This document shows positions 1 to 10,184 of a DNA stretch of 64,000 nucleotides, in pieces. Position numbers and translations under genes: made by a program. Source of the DNA: Rosa chinensis (taxonomy: Eukaryota > Streptophyta > Magnoliopsida > Rosales > Rosaceae). Where the stretch lies: NCBI RefSeq assembly GCF_002994745.2, contig NC_037091.1:29642289-29706288 (forward strand), read 5' to 3'. The notes beneath the pieces were generated by a model. That model saw only the letters and a program-made list of their open reading frames with translations, made no database searches and was not told where the DNA came from. Position 1 is the first letter of the stretch. Each line of letters opens with the position of its first letter.

Positions 1-55
1 TTATCATCAGATTCCAGTGGCAGAAAAGGATAGACCACTACTAGAATTTTGGTCT

Positions 56-360
56 TTGACATCGGCCAGAAACCGATGTTAAAAAAAAAAAATCCGATGT
101 CTTAGTGGGTGATGTTAAAGATCATGAAAACCCAGACATCGGTTTTTAGCCGATGTTAAAAATAACTCTAGACATCAGTTTCTTATAATGTCTCGATGTA
201 TAAAATGACTCCAGACATCGGTTGGTTTATAAAAAACTGATTTCGTTTCCTCTTGTGACATCGTTTTACGAAAGAAATTGATTTATATATCAATATTAGG
301 CATCTGTTCTATAAATAGAACTGATATTCTTAGTCATTTATGACATCAGTTTGTTATATT
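56..360. repeat. Subterminal repeats of the CACTA element
   Basis: About six or seven diverged copies of a short palindromic unit (GACATCGG, T-rich centre, CCGATGT) occur in both orientations between 56 and 360. In CACTA elements such motifs bind the element's own DNA-binding protein; that role here is inferred from the family. Confidence 0.65.
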
Positions 361-908
361 AAGTTGTTGAGTTTTCGTTCTTTTTGCTTCAATTTCTATT
401 TTAAAAGTGGTTTGCTTCTTATGTGCATAAATCAGTTTCTTCACTAGAAAATTATCACAATGAGAATACAAGTGGTAACCAAAAGAAAATTCTCATTAAT
501 ACTATTTTGATAAAAAGTGTACAAAGAGTAGGGAGAAGGGGACATATGGCCTAAACTTCTCCATATACAAAACAAAAGGCTTGCAAATAAGTAAAACGGT
601 CATTGTGTACCATTCCATAAGCAAGGCCATCTTTGCACTACTTTCTGCAAAAAAAAAAAAAAAAATGAGATTAAGTTATACCAAGCTATCCACTTCCACA
701 TAGATGAATTTAGAATCTTCTAGATCCATACCTTCTCATCACTGGTTACATGGACACGCACACCAATTGACTGCAGACAACCAAACTCTTAATCAGAAAA
801 CAAAAAAGATTACAGGGAAACCATACCCAGAGGTATTACTTTATATTATAATTGCACAAGTGGTGATAAACCAGATTGGGATGCAAGCAATCACAATGAC
901 TACAATAT

Positions 909-1785
909 TTTACATAGGATGTTTTAGAAGAGAAAGGCCCCCCTTCAACAATAGTACTAGATACAAGCTCACTATACATCCTGTTGAAAATAAATAGATC
1001 CATGCATATCACTACAATATTTGAAATGAAGATATAAAACTGGACAACTGAAACTCGACTAACATCTAAAAATGTTGGTTATACCTGTAGACATTAAGCA
1101 TGTCGAAAAAGATCAATGAAATCTGGGTTAAGAGAAATGTTCCAAGAGAGCTGGCAATTTGTCTGCAAACCAAAGAATAATTACAACTGATATCCAAAAC
1201 ATGACCAACTAAAGGATGGTCAACAACGACTATTATCACACTTAATATTGTTATGACAGACATTGGATACACAGACAAAAAGAGAAAGAAAAAAATTAAC
1301 ATGTAAAAAGCCCATTTAGGAACCTGACAAATGAAAGAGAAATTGCAATCTTATGTACGCAAAATAAACAATATTCAACAATACAGTCACAGAACACAGA
1401 AAATGAAGATAATAATCAGGCTGCATTATATGGTTTGACCAGCAAAGCATAGTATGGATCAATTTTCTACAGAATACCACCATTATATTTCAAGAAATGT
1501 ATACCTGTAATATATTAAGAACGGTTCGAATCACTTCCTGATCTTTAAGAACTTTGACACTTTGGCGTGCTTGCCCAATGATCTCGGACCATCTCTGAAT
1601 GACAAGTACCTCATAAGACACACAATATACTATCAGCACCTGCGACTTTGCAAGTGTGTGTTGTGTGTGCATGCAAGGAGGATATGAACAGGTCCTAAAA
1701 TAGTGGTATTCATATTTAACCTGATTTGGGAGACTCATCAATCTGTGTAAATATTCATCCCTCTTTTGGGGATCAGATTCTGCTA
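909..1785 (-). pseudogene. XPO1: Exportin-1 (XPO1/CRM1) gene fragment, four exons
   Basis: Four consecutive exons of the nuclear export receptor exportin-1 are readable on the minus strand, still separated by introns. Exon at about 1785-1723 gives AESDPQKRDEYLHRL and MSLPNQ. Exon at about 1610-1505 gives WSEIIGQARQSVKVLKDQ and VIRTVLNILQ. Exon 1164-1085 gives SSLGTFLLTQISLIFFDML and NVYR. Exon 981-909 gives MYSELVSSTIVEGGPF and SSKTSYVK. Splice donors (gtat, gtta) and acceptors are kept, and a codon is correctly split between the last two exons. The third exon has lost several bases at its start, shifting the frame. Both the N-terminal importin-beta-like part and the C-terminus are absent, so no function remains. 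Retained introns mean the copy was made from genomic DNA, not mRNA. Confidence 0.87.
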
Positions 1786-1935
1786 CAAGTATATATCACC
1801 ATAAAATCTTTCTACTCATACATCAAAAATTGATCAATAGACCAAGATGGAGCTTATGGCCTATTGTATCACCATAACAGAAGCAGTAACTACCACCCTA
1901 AAAACAAAACGACAACAAATTGGTATATCTGATAC

Positions 1936-2185
1936 CTTGGCTTTAGGAGCAAGACGAGCCATGAGAGCTGCTGCAGCATTACCCGCATTATTTTCCTTGA
2001 TGAAACTAATGGTGGAGTTGATGACCAGCAGAGTAATAATAACCGCAAAATCTTGCCAGAGGAGGCTTCCCCTACATACAGATAAACAAACATCACAAAT
2101 CAACAAACAAATCACCAAAAATGCAAGCAGTGTAAAAAAATAGCAACAGTAACCCAAAAACTTGAAAAACTTGCTCTCTTGAAAA
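1936..2185 (-). pseudogene. Plasma-membrane H+-ATPase (P3A) gene fragment, two exons
   Basis: The exon at 2071-1936 encodes [19 protein letters not shown] followed by [20 protein letters not shown], the very conserved stretch of plant plasma-membrane proton pumps around transmembrane helix 2 and the start of the actuator domain. It ends at a gtat donor, as the normal gene does after APKTK. A shorter upstream exon piece at about 2182-2149 ([10 protein letters not shown]) matches the preceding ...KESKLLKFLGF segment. The intron between them is kept, but the rest of the upstream exon (transmembrane helix 1) is missing. None of the phosphorylation or nucleotide-binding domains is present. It lies in the same orientation as, and just upstream of, the exportin-1 fragment, so a chimeric transcript is conceivable. 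Confidence 0.82.
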
Positions 2186-2205
2186 CAACACCCATACCAC
2201 ACAAT

Positions 2206-3000
2206 TGTGAGAACATGAAGAAGAAAACACAGTTTGTGAAGAACAAAGAAAGAGGCTGTGAATATGAGGAAAGTAAACTGCTATGGGTGAAGATCACAAA
2301 ATAAAGACTTATCTTATGTTAACAACGAAATAGGTTGCTAGTCGAGGGAGTAGATCGATAACATCAGCTATGTTCTGCTATTGGTTTTCTACGTAGCGAG
2401 CATCTTTTGTCTACATAATGACAAGAATGTTGGTATTTCAATTTACACTAATAAAAAACAAGAAAAGTAAAAAGGTGATCATGAAAGAAAATTACAATTT
2501 ATTACATCAATATTACTGTTAAAATCACAAACCAAAAGCACACTGCATACCAGAAGCACACTGCATTACCAGACTCATCAACCAAGCAAACACACTGCAT
2601 TACACCAATTACCAACTAACTTTCAGCACCTAACAATAATAATCTACAATCTCAGTAACCCAATGTTATAAACAAAAACCAAAAGCAAAGCGAACCTGAG
2701 CTATGGATCCTTTCTTCATCCTCAACCTCTTCAATTGCGACTTGTATGTCACAAAAAGCTAAAGTTTGAACCATTTTTCACAAACTTTGAATTTTTTTCA
2801 TAAAGTTTGAATCTTTTGGCAAAACCCACTAAGAGTGAGCAGCAACTAAGCAAGCCATGAAATCCAAATTGACACACCAACAGTGAAGGGAAGGTTTCCG
2901 ACGAAGAGATCCAGGTCGGTTAAGAAACAGAGCAGTACCTCGATGAAGAGATCTATAGGCTTCATGGACGGAGTTCTTAGGAAGTGTCCCAGTACATGCT
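2206..3000. other. Unassigned sequence between the CACTA-borne fragments and the gypsy element
   Basis: AT-rich, no convincing coding region on either strand. Short direct copies of a 'cacactgcat(t)acca' phrase occur around 2540-2610. The boundary between CACTA and gypsy sequence lies somewhere here and I could not fix it. Confidence 0.4.
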
Positions 3001-3006
3001 GGCATA

Positions 3007-4057
3007 TGTGGGGCTCACCAGGCAGGTCCAAAAATGCGTTGGTTGCTTAGGAGACATGGATATTTCTGGCCAAGTATTTTGAAAGATTGCTTCGCATTCA
3101 CGAAGGGTTGCTTGGATTGCCAAGCTCATGGGCCGGTACAGCATATCCCCAATGTCCCAATGCAGCCTATTATAAAACCTTGGCCTGCAAGAGGATGGGC
3201 GCTGGACTTAATTGGGATGATTCACCCGCATTCATCGCTTCAGCACAAGTTTATCATCGTCGCTACCGATTTCTTTACAAAATGGATCAAAGTAGAACCT
3301 TTGAAGGAAGCATCTGGTGGTACGTTGCGACAATTCCTATTCAGGAACATCATTTGCAGATTTGGTATTCTAGAAGTTTTCGTTTCAGACCGGGGGCTGC
3401 TTTCATGAGTGGTGAGTTAATAAATTGACAAAGGAATGGGGAATACAGTTCGTCCATTCCAGTGCTTATTATGGCCAGTCTAAAGGTCAAGCAGAGGCCA
3501 GCAACAAAATCATCATCACTTTGCTAAAGAAAATGCTGGAAGCTAATCCGCGACAATGGCACGAGACCCTTTATGAGACTCTTTGGGCCTACCGTACATC
3601 GAAGCGGAATCCCACCGCGACAACACCTTATGCTTTGATGTTTGGCCATGATGCAGTCCTACCTTTGGAAGTTCAAGAGCAGCATCATCTCATTGGAGAA
3701 GACTACGTTCAGGCTATGTGGTAGGAACATGAAGACCTTGGCGAAAAGTGCTTGGAGGCTTTAGATAGTTTGGTCATGGAAAAGCAGCGAGTAGCTCGAG
3801 CCTATGACAAGCAGACGCGGGGAAAGAGTTACAACGAAGGAAAGTTAGTTTGGAAAGCAGTTCTCCCGCTTGGTGAAAAGTTAGACGGTCGCGGCAAATA
3901 GACTCCCAGATGGGAAGGCCCATACATCATTTATAAGATTTTAGAGAAAGGAGCATTTCATCTCAAAGACTTATATGGGGATGTCCATCACAACCCTATC
4001 AATGGCCGATACTTGAAGAAATACTTTCCCAGTGTCTGGGACTCGGAGGAGTCATAG
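3007..4057 (+). pseudogene. Ty3/gypsy integrase, decayed (element 1)
   Basis: This is the C-terminal part of a gypsy pol gene. CGAHQAGPKMRW and GCLDCQAHG are the zinc-binding region. The catalytic core shows VATDFFTKW (first Asp), VFVSDRG (second Asp) and KGQAEASNK (Glu). Then follow the usual WAYRTSKRNPTATTPYALMF block and a C-terminal PRWEGPYIIYKILEKGAF-type domain up to about 4057. There is a frameshift between about 3408 and 3425, plus in-frame stops at about 3722 and 3899, so no integrase can be made. Protease, RT and RNase H are not found upstream. The style resembles the Tat/Ogre lineage, but RT would be needed to place it. Confidence 0.88.
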
Positions 4058-4084
4058 ACAATTCCGTTGCATAAGACAAGGGGA

Positions 4085-4200
4085 CAATTCTAGTGTTCCT
4101 ACACTTGCGAAGCCCATTCATGAAGGCCTGTTTTTTTAGGCCCATCATCGTTTCTTCGCTGCGCCTAGCAACACTAGGGGGGCAGCACTACACTAAATGT
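4085..4200 (+). repeat. Direct repeat copy 1 in gypsy 3' region
   Basis: About 115 bp starting GGGACAATTCTAGTGTTCC and containing TTTCTTCGCTGCGCCTAGCA is repeated at 4985-5100 with only a few differences. It follows the integrase directly and is probably part of the untranslated 3' region of element 1. Confidence 0.75.
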
Positions 4201-4984
4201 TTGGCGAGCCAAATTTCTCCAAATTCTTCAACGCAAAGTATCTTTGTTCTTTTCCTACAGGCTCTCACAAGAGGGATTTTTACCCTACAAAATGGGATAC
4301 ATCGGAGCTTGGAGTGAAGTATAGATGGCCTCCCCCGTGATCTTGTAGAGGCAGCAAATGGTGGAAACACTTATTTATTTCTAGCACTGTTGCCGGGAAT
4401 TTTCAATCTCCATGTAAATCACACCACTATTGAGAAGTTGAGGTTGATAAGGGGTTGTGAATCATAACAGAATAAGTGAAGTCCCTTTTGTCAATATTGG
4501 CCTAAACTCCTTATTGGTGCCTAGTTCAGGTCCCTTAAGGTTAAGGGCGGCTTTTATTAACACTTGTTGAACTGTTTTCACACTTATGACCTTTCTCATC
4601 TTAGTAAGTATAGCCTATGTGAAATGGTGTCTAGAAAGGGGACAACGTTCATGACAGGTTCTTGAATCCAAAAGTGCGTGCAAATGGGCCTAAACCACTA
4701 TGTGAGAGTAGCTCATGCCAAAATGGATTCTGCCTCTCTTGTTCGCCCTCCCCCACTAGCCATTTCAGTAAGGTTGCCCAAAGGATTTGAAAGAAAATTT
4801 GTGTCTAGGCGACTATATTTGGGCCGCATGTCTAAACCTTGATTCACATTGTCTTATTGAATTTAGCTACTTATTTAAAAAATAATAATAATAAAAAATA
4901 AAAAATTAGTGCAATCCAAAATTACTGAGGAGTCGAAACACTGAGGGATTAATTTGTTAGCCAGTTTCTTCGCATAAGCCTTCG
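4201..4984 (+). other. Non-coding gypsy 3' sequence between the direct repeats
   Basis: No gene seen. The phrase 'gcactgttgccgggaatttt' at about 4386 and the general makeup suggest retroelement untranslated sequence. An A-rich simple tract lies at about 4875-4905. Confidence 0.4.
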
Positions 4985-5100
4985 TGGGCAATTCTAGTGT
5001 TCCTACACTCGCTAAGCCCATTCATGAAGGCCTGTTTTTTAGGCCCATAATCGTTTCTTCGCTACGCCTAGCAACACTAAGGGGGCAACACTACACTATA
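4985..5100 (+). repeat. Direct repeat copy 2 in gypsy 3' region
   Basis: Second copy of the 115 bp unit at 4085-4200. The bases just after each copy also correspond loosely (a TTTTTACCC...AAAATGGG-like phrase near 4275 versus a CACCTTTGCGGGAAAATAGGG-like phrase near 5163), so the duplicated block may be somewhat longer. It abuts the WUSCHEL copy. Confidence 0.75.
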
Positions 5101-5130
5101 CTAAGCCAAGTCAGCGGCTCCAGAAAATTT

Positions 5131-5823
5131 TTAGACATTTGTCTCTTCTCTCGCAGAGAAAACACCTTTGCGGGAAAATAGGGTCGAGCCATAGGAGTTG
5201 AGGCTGAGCTCAAGGGAAATGTGAGAGCCACCGTTGTAACTTCCCCATCCACCGGAATAGTAGCTGTAGCCGCCACCTCCCTCGGAAGTAGTCTTCATGT
5301 TGCCAAAGATGTCCTCACCATGCATGGGGAACAGAGGAAGGGTTTCAATCTCCATGTTCATAGATCCATAACCACCATAGTTCCCCATCTGCCTGTTAAA
5401 AGCAATCACACCAGCTGAAGAAGCAGAAGCAGATGCAGAAGATCCGAAGTTAATAAACTGATCCTCAGGTTTCCAATTGGTACCATTACCATTACCAACA
5501 AGCCATGATCTTTGCATGGGCACATGAACATCTGAAGTAATCTTCTTCTTCTGCTTCTCTCGAACCCTGTGGTTCCTGAACCAATAAAAGACGTTCTTGC
5601 TCTCGATCTTTTCGTACAGTTTCAGCTGGAGAGAGATCCTCTAAACCTGCTCTACAGTTGGGGACCTAACTCCCTTTTTGTAGTAAAGCTCCTTGAGGAT
5701 TCTTATCTGATCTGTAGTGGGATTCCACCTGGTACTGGTCTGCCTGCAAAGCCTGTTAGCACTACTCTTGGCTTCTTTGTTTCTTCCTCCATCCTCGATT
5801 GGTTGCTGGGTTTGTGGTTTCAT
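5131..5823 (-). pseudogene. WUS: WUSCHEL-like homeobox copy with one nonsense codon
   Basis: WUSCHEL is a homeodomain transcription factor that maintains shoot stem cells. The frame opens at ATG 5823 and carries every hallmark. The homeodomain starts [20 protein letters not shown], continues [15 protein letters not shown], and ends with NVFYWFRNHRVREKQKKK. The WUS-box is TLPLFPMHGEDI and the EAR-like repression motif SLELSLNSYG lies near the C-terminus. A single TAG at 5641-5643 replaces the Gln expected after 'EQV'; the rest is in frame to the TGA-class end at 5131. The usual WFQNH is WFRNH, so homeodomain residue 50, a base-contacting position, is changed. The central spacer of WUS is much shortened, and no intron is visible, which suggests a retrocopy. 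The last residues are read from gypsy sequence. It sits antisense inside element 1. Confidence 0.85.
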
Positions 5824-5879
5824 TGGTAATGGGTCGAAAAAATGTGAGAATTGAAGAGGGGTGATGATGAGTAATTAAG

Positions 5880-6260
5880 AGAGATTACTGTTAGAAATAT
5901 TGGGAAGGACTAAAGATCTGAGAGAGAAGGACTGAAGTTGACATAGAGGTGTTCGTAAAAAAGGAGGGTATTATTGAGGATCTGAAACTCAGAGGAAGGT
6001 TTTTTGGCGTGAACGTTCCCATCCCCAGAATGCACCTATTTATAGGAACAGGGCATGCAAATCTCCACCCTTGGATGGACAGTCTCGGTTGGATGGACAG
6101 TCTAGGAAAAGCATCTCCACCCTTGGATGGACAGTCAAAGAGTCAAACTAAGTGTCAGTAAATCTTGATTAAGTTGCCCTAAATCTCAGAAAATAAGGGA
6201 TTATTGGCACGGTGGGGAACCGAATGGTCTTCAAGGAGGTAACTGTTCCATTTTCAATAT
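5880..6260 (-). promoter_or_regulatory. Promoter-like unit upstream of the WUSCHEL copy (X1)
   Basis: Reading on the minus strand, a TATA-like CCTATAAATAGG lies at about 6034-6045, followed by a CT-rich leader reaching the WUS ATG at 5823. The segment contains the phrase CTCCACCCTTGGATGGACAG twice, and a GGGATTATTGGCACG...GAACCGAATGG stretch. Related sequence (X2) occurs at 10185-10500. It may be part of a retroelement regulatory region or LTR-like piece; promoter activity is inference only. Confidence 0.45.
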
Positions 6261-6477
6261 TATCTTCTCACGGTGGAGTTTTCCATGAGTTTTGAGTTGG
6301 GGCCTATATTTGGGGTCTTGCAAGACACAATTATTGGCTCATCACAGATATTTGAAGAAAATAGTATTATATTCATAAAGTGGTTTTGCGGCCAAAAGTA
6401 GTACATTCATTACAAAGCCAAAACTGGCAAGAATACAAAACAGGAATCTTCGGATATCTTCTGAATCTTTTCTCAAG

Positions 6478-6752
6478 TGGAAGCAGCTATGGAATCCAAC
6501 GTCGGGTTGAGCCGCGCCATTATCCCAAGGAGGGGCAGACTTCAAGGAAGGAAAAAGAGGAGTAACGGAGCCCCGGCGCCCCCTTTACATGGAAGCGGCA
6601 GAGGAATCCAATATAGGCTTGGCCAACACCATTATCCATGAGAAAGGGAGACTCCAGTGAAAGAAAATGAAGCCTCCAAGCCCCCTCACTTGGAAGCAGC
6701 TTTGGAATCCAACTTCGGGTTGAGCTGCGCCATTATCTAGGGGAGGGGCAGA
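6478..6752. repeat. Three diverged copies of a ~60 bp unit, spaced ~111 bp
   Basis: The unit (TGGAAGCAGCT.TGGAATCCAA...TTGAGC.GCGCCATTATC...GGGGCAGA) occurs at about 6478-6540, 6589-6650 and 6701-6752. It lies just downstream of the antisense ORF at 6737-7018 and slightly overlaps its end. Confidence 0.7.
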
Positions 6753-7098
6753 GAGTGAAGAAACCGAATATCGGCTTGAGTCTCTGCGCCCTCTTCACCC
6801 TTGGCAGCCACCATTCTCTTAGCATGAAGTATGGGAACGGCTATGAAGTGGTTCATACCAGTCACTTCCGCAAATCCATGCTCTCCCTCCAAGATTCTGT
6901 CAATGTTCGGAAGAGAGAGCATGAGTAGAAGGCGACCACCAAAGCCCTTCTCATCTGGAGGACTCGGTCTGGTCTGACTCCAGAAGGAAGGGGTTCGAGG
7001 AAGGGTCTTTGTCCTCAAAGTGACTTTCCTCCCTTCCCCAATTCGCTCCGCGTGTAGGATCCTAACAAAGATGATCTCGCATGATTGTGGATCCCATA
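6737..7098 (-). pseudogene. Unknown antisense ORF of gypsy element 1, split by a solo LTR
   Basis: An open frame on the minus strand contains GRLLLMLSLPNIDRILEGEH and GFAEVTGMNHFIAVPILHAK. I do not recognise the family. Its upstream part is cut by the solo LTR at 7104; coding-like sequence resumes on the far side at about 10023-10095 (GMYRLSGEKKHGSS), itself downstream of promoter-like unit X2. It is therefore one of several genes placed antisense in element 1, between integrase and 3' LTR. Whether it encodes a real protein or a captured host fragment cannot be said from sequence alone. Confidence 0.4.
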
Positions 7099-7103
7099 CT
7101 AAT

Positions 7104-10017
7104 TGTGATGCCCCGGAAATTCGTAATTATTTTCCAAGGATTTTTCCGGAATCTAATTTTTGGTTGTTGGATGGTTTTGTGGCTCGTGGATGGAGCGGAA
7201 GTGTTTCGGATGAATTTTTATTCGGAAAGTATGACTTTAGGGGGGTAGCAAAGGTTGACTTTTGAAGTGTTGGGATTCTCCAAAAATTCCTTCACGAAAG
7301 TTGTAGAGTGCGTCGATACGAGTTCGTGGACATGTGGAACGCGAGAATCGGAGTTCGTATGAGAAAGTTATGAGTGTTTGAAGTTTTGGGAAAGTTCTAT
7401 AAATAGTAGTTTCCATTTTCGGAAACTTACTATTTTCATTTCTTTCACTCTTCTTTTTTCGGAAATCAGAAGCTCTGTTCTCTCTCTTCTTTGCGCGTGA
7501 CCCTACCCGAACCCGGCGACCCAACCCGGATTTTCCGGCGATCTCCGGCCACCTCTAACCTTGAAACCTGCACAGAACGATTCGCCTCTCTCGTGCGGTC
7601 GTCCATGTGGCAGCCTCTTGCGGCGATTCGTGGTGGAGGAAGTGCAGCAAAGCGGTGCAGTTGGAGGATTTCGGACCCGGTCGGAAATCCTTGTTCCGAT
7701 GTTGGCGAGACTTCAAGCCTTCTTGGTTGAGCTCAAAGCAGCCTCGTCGATCGATCCTTGGTGGTTGTTTGGATCGATTCACGTGAAACCTTGTTCAACT
7801 CAGTTGGGATTACTGTTCACGGCTTGTGAGGTAGTTTTCGATCCCTTAAGCTTGTTTTCTGACTTCGAGCCAGTTATGAAAGTTCACAAGCATGTTTAGA
7901 TGAAGCTTTTTGATGTTGGGAGTTTTGTGAGATAATGAGTTTTTGGCCGGCGGCGGTACACCACCGTCGGTGGTGGCGTTCCGGCGGTGTTCCAGCCACT
8001 TAAGGAACTGTTTTTGGTATTATATATGTTCTACTCGTTGATACGAGCGTTTTGATATATAATATGCAAATTTTGGAGTTCGTATGGAATTGTTATGATT
8101 TTTGCAGTTTCATACCGATCGATTATTCTATCCGTGACGATTTGAGCGTCCGATCGACTTGTGGTTTGGTCACATCGATCGTGGATGTATTCCAGAGACT
8201 TTGGGAGGTCTCGGATGTGGTTTCGCCTCGATTGGCGCCACTTTGGGGGATTTTAGTTCAAAACAGGGGTTTCAGACTTAAATTGGTTGTGAATCGTTAC
8301 TGATTTGAGATCATTGGTGAATAGGTGCTTCTAAAAGGTGAATTGGACGAGTTGTTGGTGATAGTATTAGTTCGGTTTTGTATAGAAGACGCAGCGGGAT
8401 TCTGAGGTGAGTAATCTCATGAAGTTCATTCACAAACGGGCTTACCTTTATCATTTTGAGAGTTATTTAGTTAACTGCAAACTATAGTTGATATTAGTAG
8501 GCATTCCTGAGCGGATGACTACATATAGATATATATTTACGTGAAATATATATGTTTTGGGTGGTTTGTGGATTTATGAAAACAATATGCATGAAATGAT
8601 GCTTTTTATTGTTTTGGGGTGTGGCTTTTGGAAAACAAATAATTTGTGGAAATGATTGATTTCGATTTGTTTTGAAAAGCGTTGAGATTTGAGAAAAGCG
8701 TTGAGATTTGGGTATGAAAACAATATCCATGAATTGATGCTTTTTATTGTTTTGTGTTATGGCTTTTTCGGAAAACAATGATTATGGAAATGTTGATTTC
8801 GATTGTTTTCAAAAAACGTTGTGATTTGTGTAACATTTTGGGTCCAGTGCGACTCCTTTGATATTTTGCTCCAAGGGGCAGTGCGGCCCGAGGATCGAAG
8901 GTCTAAGACCTTGGGCAGAATCTCAGGTGACCACGTCTTTGGCCGGACGAGTGGTTACGTTTTCAGTTAGAGCTCTAGTCCGTCTGCCATATAGGTAATT
9001 CATGGGGTAACGGGAATTGGTTATTAATAACTCATGACATTACGTATTTTTAGGGAACAAGGTGTGAGTTGCTTCCTTATTAATGGTTTTTAAGGGGACA
9101 AGGTGTGAGTTATTTTCCTTATTAACGTTTCGATAGAAATCAAAGTGTGAGTTGCTTTCTATGGTACGCTTATGGTACAACTGATAGAATTCAAGGTGTG
9201 AGTTGTTTTCTATGTTTTATTGATAGAAATCAAGGTGTGAGTTGCTTTCTATGGTACGCTTATGGTACAACTGATAGAATTCAAGGTGTGAGTTGTTTTC
9301 TATGTTTTATTGATAGAAATCAAGGTGTGAGTTGCTTTCTATGGTACGCTTATGGTACAACCGATAGAATTCAAGGTGTGAGTTGTTTTCTATGTTTTAA
9401 CTGATAGAATTCAAGTGTGGGTTGTTTTCTATGGTACGATTTTGGTACAAATGATAGGAACCAAGGAGTGAGTTGTTTTCTATGTTTCGATTTGAAAGGA
9501 AATTAAAGTGTGAGTTATTCTCCTTTATTTCGTGTTTTAAGGAATCAAAGTTTGAGTTGTTTTCCTCTTTTTGGCGTGAGTTGTGCATGTGTGTTTTGAG
9601 TTACTCATACGGGCTTGCAAAAGCTTACCGGGTTTGTTGTGTGGCAACCCGGTACACTATTCAAACGGTGTAGGGGTTAATCCTGCAGGTTAGGATAATC
9701 GAGGTTGAGGCAGCGAGCTAGCAGCTTTACGGTAGGAAACCATCTTTGTGACTTTACCGTTATTTGGACTTCCGTTGTAGTGAGCTCTGAGGAGCATTTA
9801 CGTTTTATCTTGTTGTTGACAATTTAATTCGTAAGCTTGTGTAATATATAACTCTTTGGGGTGAGTGTATATTAACTTGAAAGTTTAGGGCATCAATATG
9901 TGTGTAAGTTAAGGGAAAAAGATTTCAGGTATTTTGTATTGGTGACTGAACGTCCACGCATGTATAATTATGAGATTATATATATCGATTTTCATGTGTA
10001 AAATCAGGGGTGTGACA
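7104..10017 (-). mobile_element. Solo LTR, 2914 bp, with 5-bp target duplication CTAAT
   Basis: The left flank CTAAT (7099-7103) is repeated exactly at 10018-10022. The enclosed sequence starts TGTGATGCCCCGG and ends GGGGTGTGACA, the TG...CA form of an LTR. Read on the minus strand it begins TGTCACACCCCTG, like the two solo LTRs at 46016 and 51153, hence the strand given. No pol sequence, primer site or second LTR is present, so it is a solo LTR left by LTR-LTR recombination. It interrupts an antisense gene of element 1. Short ORFs inside look spurious. Confidence 0.88.
9132..9401. repeat. 90-bp tandem repeat, three copies, within the solo LTR
   Basis: GATAGAAATCAA begins units at 9132, 9222 and 9312, an exact 90 bp period. 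Each unit is itself two ~45 bp halves built on GATAGAA.TCAAGGTGTGAG plus TTG.TTTCTATG. More diverged half-units extend on both sides (about 9055-9130 and 9402-9560). Confidence 0.9.
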
Positions 10018-10184
10018 CTAATGGAGCTCCCGTGCTTTTTTTCCCCTGAAAGCCTATACATTCCATCCAGACTTTCAGACGGCCGAAACAAAGGGTTGCC
10101 TGAGATTACGCCATAAGGCCTAACCCAGGCTTGAGATTATACCATAAAGCCTAAAATTTAGAGGCTAAAGGCCATTTCATGAGG

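Larger units (their letters stand above)
36..2300. mobile_element. CACTA (En/Spm-like) element end with captured gene fragments
   Basis: The sequence at 36 starts CACTACTAGAATTTTGGTC, the typical CACTA transposon terminus, and is followed at once by subterminal palindromes of the ACATCGG...CCGATGT kind, which are usual for this superfamily in plants. Inside lie antisense fragments of two unrelated host genes (909-2185). No transposase is visible. I could not find the opposite terminus, so the element is either truncated, perhaps near 2.3-2.9 kb where gypsy sequence begins, or its other end is too diverged to see. The right limit given is only the last sequence that looks captured. The 3-bp duplication expected of CACTA elements therefore cannot be tested. 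Confidence 0.6.

Noticed and set aside
9132..9401. Regular 90-bp repeats that might suggest a CRISPR-like array
   Set aside because: The repeats are continuous tandem units without unique spacers, inside a plant solo LTR.
9147..9404. Open frame of repeated SCFLWYAYGTTDRIQG units
   Set aside because: It is the translation of the 90-bp tandem repeat; period divisible by three keeps it open by chance.
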